From Phenylobacterium immobile (ATCC 35973) (GTDB lineage Bacteria > Pseudomonadota > Alphaproteobacteria > Caulobacterales > Caulobacteraceae), in assembly GCF_001375595.1 (NCBI RefSeq), contig NZ_CVJQ01000001.1, positions 992,001 to 1,056,000 of the forward strand: 64,000 nucleotides of DNA. The letters run 5' to 3'. The translations under genes were made by a program, and so were the position numbers. Positions 45,956 through 55,592 of the stretch are shown one piece after another. Position 1 is the first letter of the stretch, and the number at the start of each line of letters is the position of its first letter. The notes under the pieces were generated by a model that was not told where the DNA came from, searched no databases, and was given only the letters and a program-made list of their open reading frames with translations.

Positions 45956-47404
45956 CTAGGCCGCCCCCCGCCAATCTGCGCCGGCGGCGGCGAAGAGATC
46001 CACGAAATCCGAGAGCTTGCGCGCACGCGCCTCGGCGAGCGCTCTGGCCGCGCGACTTTCGCGGCGGTGCGCATCCACAAGCTGCAGCAGCGAGCCGCCC
46101 CCCAGGCGGTAGGCCGCGTCGGCATTGTGGACATCGGCGGCCGCCGTTTGCGCCACCCGTTCAAGGGCGATGATGTGATCCGCGTCGGTCGCCAGCGCCG
46201 CCAGGGCGTCGGCGACCTGGACAAAGGCCCGTAAGACGGTCGCCTGGTAACGCGCGGCGGAAATGCGCGCATCAGCCTCGGCCGCTTGGCGCCGTGCGCG
46301 CAGCGCCCCGCCGTGGAAGAGGGGCGCCGTTGCGCCGGCCAAGACATTCCAGCCGCTGGCGTCGTAGCCAAAGAGCTCCGACGGCTTGAGCGCGCTCTGG
46401 GTGAAGTTCGCCGACAGCCGCAGGTTTGGATAGAGATCGGCCGTTGCAACCCCCACTGCGGCGGTCGCCGCATGCAGATCGGCTTCCGCCGCCAGAATGT
46501 CCGGGCGTGTCCGGACGAGCGCCGAGGGCAGGGCCACGGGAACCTCTGCGGGCGAAGCGAAGCCATCGAGGTCGAAATCCGGTGCGGTCCAGTCAGCGGG
46601 CGAGCGGCCGACCAGGAGCGCCAGCTGGTGACGTGCGGCCTCATATTCGCGGCGGATCGGCGGCAACAGGGCCTGGTCTTCAGCCAACTGCGCCTGGGCG
46701 CTGTTGACGGCGGCGGGCGCCTCGCCTCCCGCATCCTTGGCGCGACGCACCATCTCGGCGGTTCGCATGTCGGCTTCGATAACGGCCTCCAGCGCCGCCA
46801 TCTGGCCGCGCAATCCGGCGATCAGCATCGCCTGCCGCGCGACATTGGCCGTGAGGCTCAGGTAGGCCGCGTCAGCTTGACGACCCGCTGCGTTGAGCCG
46901 GGCCTGCGCCTGTTCTTCCCGGCGCCGGGCGCCGCCGAACAGATCGAGATCGTAACTGACGGTCGCGCCCACGGAGAACAGGCTGATGGTCGGGTTCGGG
47001 AAGTCGAAGCCGAAGGCGCGCGTATTGATCCGCTCTCGTTGGCCGCTGGCGTCAGCGTCGACCTGCGGCTGGCGGTCGCCGCGCACGGCGCGCGCATCGG
47101 CCTGGTAGCGCTCCAGCGTCGCCTGGGCTTCGGCAAGGTTCGGGCTGCCTTGCAGAGCGACAGCGATCGTCCGGTCGAGCGCAGGCGAGGCGAAGGTCCG
47201 CCACCAAGGCCCGGCTTGTCGGATCGCCGGGTCGAGGCGAACCCCCGACGGCGTCGGATCTCCCGCCATGGCGAAGCCATCCGCCGCGGCGCCGGTCGGC
47301 CCAGCCGGCGCGTTGAAGTCGGGACCGACGGTCGTGCAGCCGGCCAGCAGCACCCCGGCGACAGCGGCCGTCGAGGCCAGGCGCAACCTATTCAACCTCG
47401 GCAT
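45956..47404 (-). CDS. NodT-family outer-membrane efflux lipoprotein
   Basis: 482 residues. The lipoprotein signal has lipobox LLAGC (Cys about residue 23), followed by CTTVGPDFNAPAG, the classic NodT start. Two OEP repeats have long coiled coils (ANVARQAMLIAGLRGQMAALEAVIEADMRTAEMV; LYPNLRLSANFTQSALK). It forms the outer-membrane channel of a tripartite pump with the MFS and adaptor encoded upstream on the same strand. Its start overlaps the MFS gene end by 17 bases. Compounds exported may be aromatics or their toxic intermediates (inference). Confidence 0.94.
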   Translation of the reverse strand: MPRLNRLRLASTAAVAGVLLAGCTTVGPDFNAPAGPTGAAADGFAMAGDPTPSGVRLDPAIRQAGPWWRTFASPALDRTIAVALQGSPNLAEAQATLERYQADARAVRGDRQPQVDADASGQRERINTRAFGFDFPNPTISLFSVGATVSYDLDLFGGARRREEQAQARLNAAGRQADAAYLSLTANVARQAMLIAGLRGQMAALEAVIEADMRTAEMVRRAKDAGGEAPAAVNSAQAQLAEDQALLPPIRREYEAARHQLALLVGRSPADWTAPDFDLDGFASPAEVPVALPSALVRTRPDILAAEADLHAATAAVGVATADLYPNLRLSANFTQSALKPSELFGYDASGWNVLAGATAPLFHGGALRARRQAAEADARISAARYQATVLRAFVQVADALAALATDADHIIALERVAQTAAADVHNADAAYRLGGGSLLQLVDAHRRESRAARALAEARARKLSDFVDLFAAAGADWRGAA

Positions 47405-48929
47405 GGGCCGGGACTCCCTCGCCGCGCCGAGGCGGGCGCATGAACATGAGCAGGGGCATGCAGACGACGGCCATCCAGAACATCAGGGTGAAGGCGTCGA
47501 TGTAGGCGACCATGGTCGCCTGGCGGGTGAGTTCACCGTTCAGCGCCATCAGACCCTCGACGCTCTCCAGGTTGAAGAGCGGGGCGAGGCCAGAGCGCAT
47601 CACAGGGTCGGTCGGGATCACCTTGCCCGCCAGGGCCTCGTGCATCGCCTGGGTGTTGGAGACCACCAGGGCCTGCATGATCGATATGCCGATCGCCGAA
47701 CCCAAGTTGCGGATCAGTGTGTAGACCGCAGAGCCTTCGGAGCGGATGGACGCCGGGATGGTGGCGAAGGCGAGCGCCGATAGCGGCACGAAGACAAGGC
47801 CTGTGCCCAAGCCCTGGATCAATCCGGAGACGAGGAACGGGGTCTCGGTCATCGACAGGTCGAAGCGTTGCATCTGCCACAGCGCCACGGCGTTGCAGGC
47901 GATGCCGATGAAAACCAGGATCCGTGTATCGACCCGGCCGATCAGTCGGCCGACGATGAACATCGACAGGAGCGAGCCGATCCCGCGTGGCATGCTGACA
48001 ATGCCGGAGGTCAGCACCGGATAGCCCATCAACACCTGCATGAGCGGCGGCAGCAGGGCCATGGTGGTGAAGAGCAGGATGCCGACGAAGAAATTGAACA
48101 CCGTCGCCGTGACGAAATTGCCGTCGCGCGCAAGTCTTCGGTCAAAAAATGGATGCTGCGCGGTGATGGTGTGGGCGACGAACACCCACAGGCCGATGGC
48201 CGCCAGGACAGCCTCCACCCAGACTTCGGGCGAGGAGAACCAGTCCTCGCCGGGGCCGCGATCCAGCATCAATTGGAAGGCGCCGATGAACAGGGTCAGC
48301 ATGCCGAAGCCCAGGAAATCGAAGGCCCGGCCCGGCGTGGGCTTGTCGGCGCGGATAAAGAACATCACGCCGAGGAGCGCGAGAATGCCCACCGGGAGGT
48401 TGATATAGAAACACCATCGCCAGGACAGGTTCTCGGTCAGATAGCCGCCCAGCGCCGGCCCGAGGATCGGGCCAAGCACGGCGCCCGCCGCCCAGGTCGC
48501 CATGGCCTGGCCGTGCCGTTCCGGCGGGTTGATGTCGAGGAGGACCGACTGCGACAGCGGCACCAGGGCCGCGCCGAACACGCCCTGCAACAGGCGGAAC
48601 ATGACCAGTTCCGGCAGGCTGGTCGCCAGACCGCACAGCATCGAGGCTACGACGAAGCCGGCGATCGACAGCTGGAACAGCCGCTTTCGGCCGAAGCGCC
48701 CCGACAACCAGCCGGTGAGCGGCGTCATGATCGCGGCCGCCACGATATAGGAGGTCAGCACCCAGCCGATCTGCTCCGGCGCCGCCGAGACACTGCCCTG
48801 GATGTGGGGCAAGGCGACATTGGCGATGGTCGAGTCCAGTGAGCTCATCACCGTCGCTAACATGATGGAAACGGTGATCGGCCCGCGGTTGGCCGCGTCG
48901 CGTGGGTCTATGACGTGGCCGTCTGACAC
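47388..48929 (-). CDS. emrB: EmrB-type DHA2 MFS efflux transporter
   Basis: 513 residues with 14 predicted transmembrane helices. IANVALPHIQGSVSAAPEQIGWVLTSYIVAAAIMTPLTGWLSGRFGRKRLF contains the EmrB motifs D1 and A, and LSWRWCFYINLPVGILALLG is conserved. It is the inner-membrane pump of the EmrA-EmrB-NodT system, lying 9 bases after the adaptor gene and overlapping the outer-membrane factor. It is distinct from the pump at 33919. Confidence 0.94.
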   Translation of the reverse strand: MSDGHVIDPRDAANRGPITVSIMLATVMSSLDSTIANVALPHIQGSVSAAPEQIGWVLTSYIVAAAIMTPLTGWLSGRFGRKRLFQLSIAGFVVASMLCGLATSLPELVMFRLLQGVFGAALVPLSQSVLLDINPPERHGQAMATWAAGAVLGPILGPALGGYLTENLSWRWCFYINLPVGILALLGVMFFIRADKPTPGRAFDFLGFGMLTLFIGAFQLMLDRGPGEDWFSSPEVWVEAVLAAIGLWVFVAHTITAQHPFFDRRLARDGNFVTATVFNFFVGILLFTTMALLPPLMQVLMGYPVLTSGIVSMPRGIGSLLSMFIVGRLIGRVDTRILVFIGIACNAVALWQMQRFDLSMTETPFLVSGLIQGLGTGLVFVPLSALAFATIPASIRSEGSAVYTLIRNLGSAIGISIMQALVVSNTQAMHEALAGKVIPTDPVMRSGLAPLFNLESVEGLMALNGELTRQATMVAYIDAFTLMFWMAVVCMPLLMFMRPPRRGEGVPAHAEVE

Positions 48930-48938
48930 CGCCGGCGT

Positions 48939-49982
48939 CTAACTCTTGCCGCTGACGTCGACCCGCACCTTGGCCGACAGGCCGGCGCGCGCCGCCATGT
49001 CCGGCGGGGCCTTGTCGAATTCAATCCGCACGGGCAGGCGCTGGGTCACCTTCACCCAGTTGCCCGTGGCGTTCTGCGCCGGCAGGGCCGAGAAGGCCGA
49101 GCCTGTGCCGGGCGCAAAGCTGGCCACATGGCCGTGCAGCTTGTCCTTGCGATAGGCGTCGATGTCGATATCGACCGGCTGGCCGACCCTCATCCTCGCC
49201 AACTGGTCTTCCTTGAAATTGGCCTCGACCCACGGCTGCCCCGACAACAGCCAGAAGGCTGTCTGCGAACCGTTCAGATAGGCCCCGACCGGCATCTGAT
49301 CGACGCGGGCGACAACGCCGTCGGCGGGGGCGACAACAGTCGCGTAGGAGGCGTCCAGCCTGGCGCGTTCGAGTTGCGCCGCCGCTTGGCGCACAGCCGG
49401 CGCATTGGACGACACCTGCGGATCGCCGCCGAGCGCGGCGAGCGCCTGGGCCTGGCCTTCGCGGGCCGCGGCCAGCTGTTCACGGGACTGCCGCACGGCG
49501 TGGCGGGCGCTGTCCAGTTGCTGGTGCGAGGTGACGCCCGCCGCCGACAGCGCCTGCTGCCGAACCGCCTCCTGCTGGGCGTAGGCGTAGGCCTCCTCCG
49601 CGGCTCCCGCGTTGGCGACCTGCTGACGATAGGCCGCGCGCAACTGGTCCACCTGCAGCTGGGCGCCGGCCAGGTTGGCCTCAGCGACCAGCATGCCGGC
49701 TTGCAGGTCGCGCGGATCCAGACGGAACAGCACCTGACCTTTGCGAACCGACTGGTTCTCTTTCACGTAGATCTCGACCACTCGGCCGGAGATCGAGGGC
49801 GCCACCGGCGTCTTGGCGATCTGCACATAGGCGTTGTCGGTGCCGACGCTGCCTGCGCCCACCAGCCAGAAGGCGCCCACGCCGGCCAGGATGGCCAGGG
49901 GGCCGCCAATGATCAGCGGCCAGCGCCAGCGCTTCAGTGCGCTCTCTCGCGGCGCGGCGGCGCTCGCCTGTGTATCGCTCAC
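48939..49982 (-). CDS. emrA: EmrA/HlyD-type membrane fusion protein
   Basis: About 347 residues with an N-terminal transmembrane anchor (WPLIIGGPLAILAGVGAFWLVG). The biotinyl-lipoyl half motifs are VAPSISGRVVEIYVKENQSVRKGQVLFRLD and ASYATVVAPADGVVARVDQMPVG, with a coiled-coil hairpin between them. It links EmrB to the NodT channel. The GTG at 49982 is preferred, with GGGAG upstream; a TTG at 50006 would add 8 residues. It is the first gene of the pump operon and divergent from LysR, which probably regulates it. Confidence 0.92.
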   Translation of the reverse strand: MSDTQASAAAPRESALKRWRWPLIIGGPLAILAGVGAFWLVGAGSVGTDNAYVQIAKTPVAPSISGRVVEIYVKENQSVRKGQVLFRLDPRDLQAGMLVAEANLAGAQLQVDQLRAAYRQQVANAGAAEEAYAYAQQEAVRQQALSAAGVTSHQQLDSARHAVRQSREQLAAAREGQAQALAALGGDPQVSSNAPAVRQAAAQLERARLDASYATVVAPADGVVARVDQMPVGAYLNGSQTAFWLLSGQPWVEANFKEDQLARMRVGQPVDIDIDAYRKDKLHGHVASFAPGTGSAFSALPAQNATGNWVKVTQRLPVRIEFDKAPPDMAARAGLSAKVRVDVSGKS

Positions 49983-50076
49983 CTTGTCCCGGCTCCCGTC
50001 GATCAAGGGCCTGACTTATGTGTCAAAGTGTGATGAGCAAAATGGTATCTGATCACGGTTCACATGAACGAGTTGC

Positions 50077-51021
50077 ATGATGTTGCCTGACCTCAACCTC
50101 CTGCGCGTCTTCGACGTCCTGTTGCAGGAGCGCAGCGTCACGCGGACCGGAGCGCGACTTGGGCTGTCACAATCGGCCGTCAGCCACGCCCTCAACCGAC
50201 TGCGCCTCAGCTTGGGAGACGAACTCTTCGTCCGCGGTCCCTCGGGCATGAAGCTGACGCCACGGGCCATTGAGATCGGCGCGCGACTGCACGAGCCTCT
50301 GGCCCAACTGCAGGCCGCCTTCGGCGCGAGGGCCTTTGATCCCGCCAACAGCCGTCGGCGGTTCAATCTGGTGGCTGGCTCCTACGCCTCACTCATCTTC
50401 CTGCCGCCGTTGGCCCGAATGGTTTCCGAACGCGCGCCGCACATCGACCTGAACATCATGGCCTTCGGTCCGGACTTCGTGGACCGATTGGACAACCGCG
50501 AGGCCGACGTCGTCATCGCCTCCTTCATCGCCACGCCGGACCACTATCTGCGCGAGCCGTTGATCCGCGAGGACCTGATCTGGGCCGTCTCCCCCAACTC
50601 GCGCCTGGCCGCCAAGGACTATGTCACCCTGGCCGACATCGCCGCGACGCCACACGTGACTGTCGACGCTCGCGAGGCGGTGGAGGGCGCGTCGCAGCGT
50701 GGCTTCCACATGCGAGCGACCTGGGAGGACGCCGGCGCGCTGGAACTGGCCCTCGGCGCCGCCGGCCTAAGTCGGCGGATTGCGGTGACCGCGCCCGACA
50801 CCTATGCGGCTCTGGCGGTGGTCAGCCGCTCTGAATTCGCGACCCTCGCCCCGCAACGTCTGGTCAAGGCTTGGGCCAACGCCGGCCGGATCAAGACGAT
50901 CGAACCGCCCTATCCGTCCGCGCCGGCCGAGATCACCCTCGTCCAGCGCCGCGACTCAGCCGAGGAGACGCCCACCGCCTGGCTGCGATCCCTCATCCAC
51001 GAAGCCGCTCTGGAGCTCTGA
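50077..51021 (+). CDS. LysR-family regulator (NodD/PcpR-like)
   Basis: 314 residues. PDLNLLRVFDVLLQERSVTRTGARLGLSQSAVSHALNRLRLSLGDELFVRGPSGMKLTPRA is the NodD/LeuO-like DNA-binding head, and the LysR_substrate domain follows. It is divergent from emrA, with about 94 bases between start codons that include TGATCA. It is the presumed regulator of the EmrAB-NodT pump, responding to a phenolic or related ligand. Its stop lies one base from the stop of the convergent barrel gene. Confidence 0.92.
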   Translation: MMLPDLNLLRVFDVLLQERSVTRTGARLGLSQSAVSHALNRLRLSLGDELFVRGPSGMKLTPRAIEIGARLHEPLAQLQAAFGARAFDPANSRRRFNLVAGSYASLIFLPPLARMVSERAPHIDLNIMAFGPDFVDRLDNREADVVIASFIATPDHYLREPLIREDLIWAVSPNSRLAAKDYVTLADIAATPHVTVDAREAVEGASQRGFHMRATWEDAGALELALGAAGLSRRIAVTAPDTYAALAVVSRSEFATLAPQRLVKAWANAGRIKTIEPPYPSAPAEITLVQRRDSAEETPTAWLRSLIHEAALEL

Positions 51022-51022
51022 G

Positions 51023-52420
51023 TCAGAAGCTCCAGGTCGCGTTCAGCGACAGGTAGTGGGTGTCGCCGCCCGCCGGCGCGTTAGGCGCGTCGCGCAGGAA
51101 GCGGCCCTTTGCGATGAAGGCGTAATCCGCCTCCAGGCGCATCACCTTCGGGACCAGCCAGTAACGCACCCGGCTGTCGAACAGATCGCCCGCATGGCGG
51201 CCGGAGCCGCCGAAAGCGTCTCTCACGCCGCTGGTTGAGAAGCTGTCCGTGCGGGATGCAAGCAACATTCGTCTGGCGGCGATGAAGCCGTCGAGGCGAG
51301 CGTTCGGCGCGATCTCCAGCCTGAGCCCTGGCGACAAGATGTTGGTGCGGCCGATGGCCGCCAAAATTCCTGAGGGCGCAAATTCCGCGCGACGCATGCC
51401 GAACAGCGTGTCGAAGCGGCCGTACTTGACGCCGGAACCGTCGCCTGACGCCCAATCAAGCTCAAAAGAGAACCGGCTCTTCAACGGATCGTCGAACTGA
51501 TAGCCCGCGTCGGCGTGCAGGAAGCCGGCCTCGACTTCGAGCTTCCGGGCATTGGCCGCGAGCCCGTCGCTCACGGTCCCCGTCTGGGCGATGAGCTCAA
51601 TGTCGTAGTCGAACTCGTGGGCTGCCGGGTCGCGTAGCAGGCGAAGGGCGACGGTGGAGAGTTTGCGGTCGCGGGTCGCCCGGCGTGCGGAATCACGCTC
51701 CCGCAGGCCGAAGTAAGAGATCTCTACGGTCGCACCGCCCGGCAGAGGGGTCGGCGCGGACGCTAGTCCGCCCCAGAGCAGGAGGTCGGAGGTCTCGTCA
51801 TCGAGGTTCCAGCGGTTATCGCGCACCGCCGCCGGGCTTTCCGGCGACCGAAACTGCGGCGCGACGACGATCGCTGTCGCGGTCAGGCCAGTCTTCAGAG
51901 CGATGTCGGCGCGCACGCCGGTGTAGCCAGTGGTCGTGTTGCGATAGTCGTCCGCCGCCACCAGCCGTCGCGAGCCCAGGTTAAGCATCATCCGCCCAAC
52001 CTCGACAGAAGCCTTCCCGGCGCGGCCGAACGGCCGGTCGATGTCATACCCAATATAGGCTTGGACGGGTTCGAAGACGTTGACTTCATTGGCGCTGACG
52101 GCTGAGCCGACCTTCGCGCCATAGGCCCTGCTGTCGTAGATTTCGCCAAACAGCCGCCAGGGGCCGCGCCGATAGTCCGCCGAAAGCGTCGTGCGGATGC
52201 TGGTGATCGACTCGTCTCTCAGAAAGGAGGTGCGAGGCTGGTTTTCAAGAACCTCTTGGCGGAGCCTGACCGTTCCGGCGAAGTTCAGTTCATCGCAAGC
52301 GGCGGCTGAAGCAGGTCCAGCGAAACTGGTCGCAATCAGCACCGCGCCGGCCATCCCTACGCCGGACATTCTTGGGCCAGACGGGCCCAACGATCTTATC
52401 CGTGTACTGATGAACGCCAT
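51023..52420 (-). CDS. Alginate-export-family outer-membrane beta-barrel protein 1
   Basis: 465 residues. The signal peptide (VGMAGAVLIATSFAGPASAA) ends at about residue 40, followed by CDELNFAGTVRLRQEVLENQPRT. Repeated amphipathic strands end in YLSLNATWSF with C-terminal Phe, typical of a barrel. Family markers include ARAYGAKVGSAVSANEVNVFEPVQAYIGYD-like and DSRVRYWLVPKVMRLEADYAFIAKGRFLRDAP. Such proteins in non-alginate producers serve as porins, often near aromatic or sugar catabolism genes. It is a paralogue of the next gene. Confidence 0.85.
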   Translation of the reverse strand: MAFISTRIRSLGPSGPRMSGVGMAGAVLIATSFAGPASAAACDELNFAGTVRLRQEVLENQPRTSFLRDESITSIRTTLSADYRRGPWRLFGEIYDSRAYGAKVGSAVSANEVNVFEPVQAYIGYDIDRPFGRAGKASVEVGRMMLNLGSRRLVAADDYRNTTTGYTGVRADIALKTGLTATAIVVAPQFRSPESPAAVRDNRWNLDDETSDLLLWGGLASAPTPLPGGATVEISYFGLRERDSARRATRDRKLSTVALRLLRDPAAHEFDYDIELIAQTGTVSDGLAANARKLEVEAGFLHADAGYQFDDPLKSRFSFELDWASGDGSGVKYGRFDTLFGMRRAEFAPSGILAAIGRTNILSPGLRLEIAPNARLDGFIAARRMLLASRTDSFSTSGVRDAFGGSGRHAGDLFDSRVRYWLVPKVMRLEADYAFIAKGRFLRDAPNAPAGGDTHYLSLNATWSF

Positions 52421-52490
52421 GCCGCCCCCGGCGTCGTCGCCGCGGCGGGTCTATAGGGCCGTGGCGCTGCCGTCCACGCTCACGATGACC

Positions 52491-53867
52491 TCAGAACGAG
52501 TACGTCAGGTTCATTGAGAGATAGTGAGTGTCGCCCGTCGAGCCCGTGTTGGGCGCTTCCCGCAGAAACCGACCCTTGGCCAGCAGCACATAATCGGCCT
52601 CAAAGCGCAGCTTGTTGGGGCGCAGCCAATAGCGGACGCGGCTATCGAACTGGTCACCGGCGAGGCGACCCGATTGGCCGAGCGGATCCTGCACGCGCGT
52701 GCTCGCGAACAGGTCGGTGGGCGAGTCGAGATAAAAGCGGTGATAATTCAGCAGCACATCGGTGCGGCTGTTGGGCTCGAATTCCAATCGGACACCCGGG
52801 GCGACGACGTTGGCCCGGCTTGATGAGGCCAAAATGCCGAAGGGCGCCAGTCGCGGCCGTCGAACGGTGTAAAGCGCGTCGAAGCGTCCGTATTTCGGGC
52901 CGGGGCCGTCGCCCGATCCCCAGTCGAATTCAACCGCCAGCCGCGGGTTCCAAGGGTTGTCGAAGGTGTAACCGAGGTTGGCGCGGGCGAAGCCGGCCAG
53001 AACATCCATGCGTGGCGCACCTGGCTCCATGTCGGCGCTGATACGGCCGACCTGCCGCAGGACTTCGGCTTCATAGTCCCAGCCTGGACCGAGACTGGGC
53101 CGATAGAGGCGGGCGGTGAAGGTCGCCAGCCGGCGATCGCGACTCGGACGCGAGGCGGCGTCCGTCTCGCGCAGGCCGAAGTAGGAGAGCTCGAGGCGGT
53201 GGCCGTGGCCCACATCCAGTCCGTTAGCGATCACGCCCCAGAACAACAGGTGCAGGCTTTCGCGATCGAGACCGCGGCGTAGGTCGCGCAGCGACACATC
53301 GTCGGCGGGCAGCCGCAGCTGCGGGGCGACGGCGATCAATGTGACGGTCTCGCCGCTCTTGAAGCCAAGGCCGGCGCGAAGTCCGGTGAAGCCGTTGGGG
53401 GTGTTGCGGTAGTTGTCGACGGTCAGTTGCCGGCGTTGTTGGGTCGGACTGATCTGGAATCGGCCGAGCTGGAGCGCCGCCTTCGCCTTCTCGCCCACCG
53501 CGAAGTCATATCCGACGTAGGCCTGGACTGGCTCCAGGATGTTGACGTCATTCGAGCTGATGGCCGAGCCCATCTTGACGTTGAAGGCGCGGCTGTCGAC
53601 CAGTTCGCCGCCGACCCGCCAAGCGCCCTTCACGCACTCGGCGAAGAGCGCGGTGCGCAGGCTGTAGACCGTCTCGTTGTCGCGAAACTCCGGCCGTGGC
53701 TGGTTTTCGACAATCTCGTAGCGGGCGCGAACATTGCCGTCGGCGGTCAGCTGGTCGCATGTCCGCGCTACGGCGGCCGCGGCGGGAAGCAGCAGCGCGA
53801 GAAGGATGGCGAAGAGGCGTCCCAGGCGGACAAGGCCGCGTTGGCGCTCTTTAGGCCGAGCCCCCAA
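52491..53867 (-). CDS. Alginate-export-family outer-membrane beta-barrel protein 2
   Basis: About 458 residues. It is colinear with protein 1: DQLTADGNVRARYEIVENQPRPEFRD, DSRAFNVKMGSAISSNDVNILEPVQAYVGYD, DSRVRYWLRPNKLRFEADYVLLAKGRFLREAPN and terminal YLSMNLTYSF. The TTG at 53867 is preferred because GGGAG lies 8 bases upstream and it yields a compact signal peptide (RLGRLFAILLALLLPAAAAVA); upstream sequence in frame is basic and not signal-like. It is divergent from the MFS gene at 53996, suggesting joint use in uptake of one substrate. Confidence 0.83.
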   Translation of the reverse strand: MGARPKERQRGLVRLGRLFAILLALLLPAAAAVARTCDQLTADGNVRARYEIVENQPRPEFRDNETVYSLRTALFAECVKGAWRVGGELVDSRAFNVKMGSAISSNDVNILEPVQAYVGYDFAVGEKAKAALQLGRFQISPTQQRRQLTVDNYRNTPNGFTGLRAGLGFKSGETVTLIAVAPQLRLPADDVSLRDLRRGLDRESLHLLFWGVIANGLDVGHGHRLELSYFGLRETDAASRPSRDRRLATFTARLYRPSLGPGWDYEAEVLRQVGRISADMEPGAPRMDVLAGFARANLGYTFDNPWNPRLAVEFDWGSGDGPGPKYGRFDALYTVRRPRLAPFGILASSSRANVVAPGVRLEFEPNSRTDVLLNYHRFYLDSPTDLFASTRVQDPLGQSGRLAGDQFDSRVRYWLRPNKLRFEADYVLLAKGRFLREAPNTGSTGDTHYLSMNLTYSF

Positions 53868-53995
53868 TCGTACGTCTCCCACGCTTCTTGGGGCGAATTG
53901 AACGCCGCGCCCCTTCCCAAATCCCAGACGCCGATGTCTAACATCGCTTCCGCACGCCTCCACGAAGCGAGGCGGCGACGGTCCGGGGGGACACG

Positions 53996-55531
53996 ATGAC
54001 GACGACGGCGACGAACGATGCTGCGGATGCGCCCGCAGCGAAATCTTTGTATTCCGAGAAGTACACCAGCCTGGTGCTTTTCCTGCTGGCGTTAGCCTAC
54101 GCCATCAACTTCGTCGACCGTTCGATTGTCACAATTCTTGGCCAGGCCATTAAGGTCGACCTCAAGATCACCGACACTCAACTCGGTCTGTTGGGTGGGC
54201 TCTACTTCGCCCTGCTGTACACCGTCCTCGGCATCCCCATCGCCCGCCTAGCTGAGCGCTACTCACGGGTGAACATCATCGCGATCTCGATGATCATCTG
54301 GTCCGGGTTCACGGTCGCCTGCGGCACCGCCGCCAACTACCTGATGCTGTCGATATACCGGTTCGGCGTGGGTGTCGGCGAGGCGGGTCTGGCGCCGCCC
54401 GCCCATTCGCTGATCAGCGACTACTTCCCACGCCACCGCCGCGCCCAGGCGCTGGCCGCCTTCAGCGTCGGCGTGCCGGTGGGCACCATGACCGGCGCGA
54501 TCGTCGGGGGTTGGCTGACCACGCATTTCTCCTGGCGGTTCGCCTTTGTCATGGTGGGCCTGCCGGGCATCATCGTCGCCATTATCATCAAGCTGCTGAT
54601 GAAGGAGCCGCCGCGGGGCCACATCGACGCCGAGGCGGCGGCCCACGCCGCCGGCGACCTGGCGGGCGTGCCGGCCACGTCGAAGCCTGCGAAGACGCCA
54701 TTCTCGATCGGCGGCGAACTGAGGGAGGTCGGCCGCGTCGTGCGGCTCCTCTTCGGTCAATGGCCGGTGGCGAATATCCTGATCGGTCTGTCGCTGGTCA
54801 CCTGCGCCGGCTTTGGCACAGGGCAGTTCAGCGCACCCTACTACGTCCGCGCCTTCGGCCTGACCTTCGCCCAGGTGGGCATGATCGTTGGCGTCATCGG
54901 CGGGATCTCGGCGATCATCGGGACCTTCGTCTCCGGCTGGGTCACCGATCGGATGGCGAAGATCCACCCCGCCGGCTACGCGCTCACGCCCGCCGTAGCG
55001 TTGGCGCTCACGGTGCCGCTGCACCTGGCTGTCTACAACGCCCCGACCTGGCAGGTGGCCGCCGCGCTCCTGGCCTTGCCGGGTCTGCTGGCCGGCTACC
55101 AGCTGGGCGCCAGCTTCGCGGTCGTTCAGAATGTCGCCCCCGTCCGCCAACGGGCCACCGCCACGGCGGTGCTGATGTTCGTCATGAACCTGGTCGGCAT
55201 GGGTCTTGGGCCGCCGCTAGCCGGCATAGTCATCGACCATTATGCGGCCTTCCACCTGGCCTACCCCGACGCCAGCGGCTTCTGGGCCGCCGTCACCCAC
55301 CTCTTCGACAGCGTGCCGGCCTTCAAGGCGGCCTGCCCGGGCGGACAGGCGCCGGTCGGCTCCGCTGCAGAGGCGAAGGCCGCCTGTCACGGGGCCCTCG
55401 TCCTGGGCACGCGCCACGGCATCATGACCATGTTCGGCTTCACCCTCTGGGGCGCGACGCACTACGCCCTGGCGGCCTTCGGCATGAAGGCGGCCATGGA
55501 GCGCGCGAAGGCCGCGCAGGCCGCGGTCTAG
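53996..55531 (+). CDS. Spinster-type MFS transporter
   Basis: 511 residues with 12 predicted membrane helices. SLVLFLLALAYAINFVDRSIVTILGQAIKVDLKITDTQLGLLGGLYFALLYTVLGIPIARLAERYSRVNII is the spinster/aromatic-acid-type head with motif A variant LAERYSR. An insertion near the end (about 425-465) carries two Cys and may form an external loop. It is divergent from the two barrel genes. Likely substrate: an organic acid or aromatic; unproven. A bidirectional terminator follows. Confidence 0.9.
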   Translation: MTTTATNDAADAPAAKSLYSEKYTSLVLFLLALAYAINFVDRSIVTILGQAIKVDLKITDTQLGLLGGLYFALLYTVLGIPIARLAERYSRVNIIAISMIIWSGFTVACGTAANYLMLSIYRFGVGVGEAGLAPPAHSLISDYFPRHRRAQALAAFSVGVPVGTMTGAIVGGWLTTHFSWRFAFVMVGLPGIIVAIIIKLLMKEPPRGHIDAEAAAHAAGDLAGVPATSKPAKTPFSIGGELREVGRVVRLLFGQWPVANILIGLSLVTCAGFGTGQFSAPYYVRAFGLTFAQVGMIVGVIGGISAIIGTFVSGWVTDRMAKIHPAGYALTPAVALALTVPLHLAVYNAPTWQVAAALLALPGLLAGYQLGASFAVVQNVAPVRQRATATAVLMFVMNLVGMGLGPPLAGIVIDHYAAFHLAYPDASGFWAAVTHLFDSVPAFKAACPGGQAPVGSAAEAKAACHGALVLGTRHGIMTMFGFTLWGATHYALAAFGMKAAMERAKAAQAAV

Positions 55532-55546
55532 GCCAGCGCACAAGGA

Positions 55547-55576
55547 AAAGGGCGCAGCGTCGCCGCTGCGCCCTTT
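55547..55576. terminator. Bidirectional Rho-independent terminator
   Basis: Ten-base stem GGGCGCAGCG/CGCTGCGCCC, loop TCGC, with A and T runs on either side; placed between convergent MFS and dipeptidase genes. Confidence 0.9.
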
Positions 55577-55592
55577 CTGAATTCGGCGGTGG

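Noticed and set aside
47868..48842. Plus-strand frame rich in His/Gln/Asp opposite emrB
   Set aside because: Composition is typical of the antisense of a membrane protein gene; no domain.
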